A stretch of DNA of 64,000 nt from an uncultured Acetatifactor sp. GTDB lineage: Bacteria > Bacillota > Clostridia > Lachnospirales > Lachnospiraceae. The position numbers and the translations under genes were made by a program. Position 1 is the first letter of the stretch. Every line of letters begins with the position of its first letter. This document shows, piece after piece, positions 61,951 through 64,000 of this stretch. The DNA lies in the NCBI GenBank assembly GCA_910588225.1, contig CAJUQT010000003.1, forward strand, positions 74,531 to 138,530, read 5' to 3'. The notes beneath the pieces were generated by a model, which was not told the origin of the DNA, searched no databases, and saw only the letters and a list, made by a program, of their open reading frames with translations.

Positions 61951-63587
61951 CAATATTCTTCCTCTTCCTTCTGAGCGGTAAATACGGTACGTTTTCTGGC
62001 CATTTCATCATTTGCCAGATATTCGTCATAAGAAGTAATCTTATCAATGATATGTCCGTCCGGCAGAAATTCTATAATACGGTTGGCCGTGGTCTGTACA
62101 AACTGATGATCGTGACAGGAGAACAGAGCCACACCGGGGAATTTGATGAGTCCATTGTTCAGCGCAGTGATGGACTCCATGTCCAGGTGATTGGTCGGCT
62201 CGTCAAAAACCAGGCAGTTGGCGCCGCTGATCATCATTTTGGACAGAAGGCAGCGAACCTTTTCCCCTCCGGAGAGGACTTTTACTTTTTTGACACCGTC
62301 TTCGCCGGCAAAGAGCATACGGCCCAGGAAACCGCGCACATAGGTCACATCTTTTACAGGAGAATAGCCGGTCAGCCATTCGGCGATAGTCATCTCGTTG
62401 TTGAATTCTTCCGTATTGTCCTTGGGGAAGTATGCCTGGGAGGTGGTCACGCCCCATTTATAAGTTCCTTCATCCGGTTCCAGCTCTCCCATGAGAATCT
62501 GAAAGAGAGTGGTTTTCGCCAGCTCCTGACTTCCCACGAAAGCAATCTTGTCATCGTGGCCCACCACAAAGGAGATATCGTCCAATACTTTTTCTCCATT
62601 GACAGTTTTGGACAGATGTTCCACTGTCAGAACTTCGTTTCCGATTTCCCGGTCCGGACGGAAGTCAATATAAGGGTATTTGCGGCTGGAAGGTTTAATC
62701 TCATCCAGCTCGATTTTTTCCAGAGCACGTTTTCTGGATGTGGCCTGCTTGGATTTGGAAGCGTTTGCGGAGAATCGGGAGATAAATTCCTGCAGCTCCT
62801 TGATTTTCTCTTCCTTTTTCTTGTTTGCCTCCTTCATCTGGCGGACCAGCAGCTGACTGGATTCGTACCAGAAATCATAATTGCCTGCATAGAGCTGAAT
62901 TTTGCAGTAGTCAATATCAGCAGTATGAGTACACACTTTGTTCAGAAAATATCGATCATGAGAAACCACAATCACCGTGTTCTCAAAATCAATGAGAAAA
63001 TCTTCCAGCCATGCGATGGCGTCCAGATCCAGATGGTTGGTGGGCTCGTCCAGAAGCAGGATATCTGGATTGCCGAACAGGGCTTTTGCCAGCAGGACTT
63101 TTACCTTCAGACTTCCGTCAAGATCTTTCATAAGTGCATCATGAAATTCGGTGCCGATACCCAGGCCGTTCAGCACCATGGCGGCATTGGACTCCGCTTC
63201 CCAGCCGTCCATCTCTGCAAATTCCGCCTCCAGTTCACTGGCAAGAATACCGTCTTCATCGGTGAAATCTTCCTTGGCATAGATGGCGTCTTTTTCTTTC
63301 ATAATCTGATACAGACGGGCATTCCCCATGATGACAGTGTCCATCACGGGATACTCATCATATTTGAAATGATCCTGCTCCAGCACGGAAAGGCGCTGAC
63401 CAGGAGTGATGGTGATATCGCCCCGGGTGGTCTCCAAGTCTCCGGAAAGGATTCTCAGAAACGTAGATTTACCCGCGCCGTTTGCGCCGATGACGCCATA
63501 ACAGTTACCCTCGGTAAATTTGATATTTACATCCTCGAATAATGCCTTTTTGCCAATCCTTAAGGTTACATTGTTTACACTTATCAT
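61950..63587 (-). CDS. ykpA: ABC-F ribosome-associated ATPase, YkpA/YbiT type
   Basis: The protein has 545 residues and two ABC domains joined by a charged linker; there are no membrane helices. Domain 1 has GANGAGKST and LDEPTNHLDLDAI. The linker has SANASKSKQATSRKRALEKI. Domain 2 has LSGGEKVRCLLSKMM and FDEPTNHLDMESI. The second Walker A reads GSQELAKTTL, lacking the usual glycines; the Bacillus YkpA branch has a similar form, so this is a family trait. ABC-F proteins act on the ribosomal E site. The gene is first in a unit with the PHP gene. Confidence 0.92.
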   Translation of the reverse strand: MISVNNVTLRIGKKALFEDVNIKFTEGNCYGVIGANGAGKSTFLRILSGDLETTRGDITITPGQRLSVLEQDHFKYDEYPVMDTVIMGNARLYQIMKEKDAIYAKEDFTDEDGILASELEAEFAEMDGWEAESNAAMVLNGLGIGTEFHDALMKDLDGSLKVKVLLAKALFGNPDILLLDEPTNHLDLDAIAWLEDFLIDFENTVIVVSHDRYFLNKVCTHTADIDYCKIQLYAGNYDFWYESSQLLVRQMKEANKKKEEKIKELQEFISRFSANASKSKQATSRKRALEKIELDEIKPSSRKYPYIDFRPDREIGNEVLTVEHLSKTVNGEKVLDDISFVVGHDDKIAFVGSQELAKTTLFQILMGELEPDEGTYKWGVTTSQAYFPKDNTEEFNNEMTIAEWLTGYSPVKDVTYVRGFLGRMLFAGEDGVKKVKVLSGGEKVRCLLSKMMISGANCLVFDEPTNHLDMESITALNNGLIKFPGVALFSCHDHQFVQTTANRIIEFLPDGHIIDKITSYDEYLANDEMARKRTVFTAQKEEEEY

Positions 63588-63606
63588 TCCACATCCTCAT
63601 TTCCCG

Positions 63607-63643
63607 CGTCTGCCCGACGGATTTTGCCGAGCAGGCGTTTTTT
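63607..63643. other. Hairpin with plus-strand T-run in the ABC-F leader
   Basis: CGTCTGC (63607-63613) and GCAGGCG (63631-63637) pair, and TTTTTT follows on the plus strand. It lies between the ABC-F promoter and its start codon on the opposite strand. As a plus-strand terminator it would have no gene in front of it; in the minus leader it is a hairpin 20 nt before the start. Confidence 0.5.
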
Positions 63644-63656
63644 ATTTCATTATATC

Positions 63657-63684
63657 ATTATACACAAAAAGCCTGAATTGGCAA
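63657..63684 (-). promoter_or_regulatory. Promoter of the ABC-F gene
   Basis: On the minus strand TTGCCA (63679-63684) and TATAAT (63657-63662) are 16 bp apart; a second TATAAT lies at 63649-63654. It is about 70 bp before ATG 63587. Confidence 0.6.
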
Positions 63685-64000
63685 GGAGAATCGGGTAAAT
63701 TTGCCATTAGGATAAACTATTTCAAAGGGATTTGGTGAAGGAGGGACAGAATATAACAGATCAGTACTTTATTCGGACTATTATTGGGGGTAACAGTTCG
63801 TTTTTTGTCAGTATTGTCAGGATGGGGTAACACTTCAGTGCCCTGTCTGAACTGTTATCAGGGCGGGACGGAGAGGGATACTTTGACATTTGAAGGACTT
63901 GAAAAAAAGCAGAAAAAGGATTAAAGTAAAAGGGTATCTGAGAGAGGAAAGCAATTTGGTAATATGTCAAGAGGAAAATGAAAAAGATTTTCATGGAAAA
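63685..64000. other. Intergenic region with TAACAGTTC-type hairpin; no gene seen
   Basis: TAACACTTCAG (63822-63832 region) and CTGAACTGTTA (ending near 63858) form an 11-bp stem with one mismatch around an 8-nt loop, matching the repeat near 23.9 kb. GGTAACAGTTCG occurs at about 63788. A ribosome-site-like AAGAGGAAA near 63972 could precede a gene starting beyond the window. I see no convincing coding sequence. Confidence 0.4.

Noticed and set aside
62513..62540. Degenerate second Walker A (GSQELAKTTL) in the ABC-F gene as a sign of decay
   Set aside because: The YkpA/YbiT branch, including the Bacillus protein as I recall it, has a similar NELAxTT form, so it is a family trait.

Overview
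The window reads as chromosomal DNA of a low-to-mid GC Gram-positive anaerobe, most likely a gut Lachnospiraceae (Clostridia). The grounds are near-universal AGGAGG-type ribosome binding sites, sigma-A promoters often with an extended TGn -10, many ATGA-coupled gene pairs, and families typical of that group (DUF4317, DUF4474, DUF5050, DUF6076, LytTR-DUF3021-ABC, YkpA-type ABC-F, sensor-less hybrid kinases). I found no rRNA, tRNA, CRISPR array, integrase or intact transposase.

Layout. 0-5 kb: the edge of a BlaI/M56-like gene, a DUF4272 gene, then a TetR-controlled three-gene ABC exporter with two matching operator palindromes. 5-8 kb: a TPR protein and a SUMF1-like protein. 8-14.4 kb: a lactonase-fold protein, an M28 peptidase, a DUF4474 protein coupled to a metallophosphoesterase, and a large ankyrin-repeat protein, with a chemoreceptor stump behind it. 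14.7-19 kb: an ECF substrate-binding subunit coupled to a small kinase, then a lipoprotein solute-binding protein followed by a chemoreceptor. 19-24 kb: carB without carA, and a GH43 enzyme. 24-28.2 kb: an AT-richer island with a small protein, a strong hairpin terminator, a HAD phosphatase, a truncated MATE-like gene fused to a DUF6076 remnant, and a DUF3800 gene paired with an unrecognised partner.

28.2-33.9 kb: two GH31 enzymes and a GH27 enzyme, all without signal peptides, so they probably act on imported oligosaccharides; a methyltransferase stump lies between them. 33.8-39.3 kb: an HD-domain protein coupled to a sensor-less hybrid histidine kinase, and a chemoreceptor. 39.3-43.6 kb: DUF4317, MscL with a zinc ribbon, a TPR lipoprotein, a cold-shock gene with a highly structured leader, and a membrane-anchored EIIA-Glc-like protein that lacks both active-site histidines. 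43.7-48.1 kb: a decayed patch (broken GH31, broken P-loop kinase, broken M29 aminopeptidase) around an intact GH2 enzyme.

48.3-51.5 kb: a LytTR-DUF3021-ABC exporter operon and an ArsR regulator. 51.6-55.3 kb: a DUF5050 protein, pheA and a DUF815 ATPase. 55.27-55.47 kb: two tandem 101-bp copies of a nested hairpin directly upstream of the polyphosphate pair ppx-ppk1. 59-64 kb: maf overlapping a HAD phosphatase, a small acidic protein, and an ABC-F gene coupled to a PHP phosphoesterase. The most promising unexplained items are the nested-hairpin tandem repeat, the DUF3800 pair, the EIIA-like pseudo-enzyme, the cold-shock leader and the BlaI/M56 fusion.
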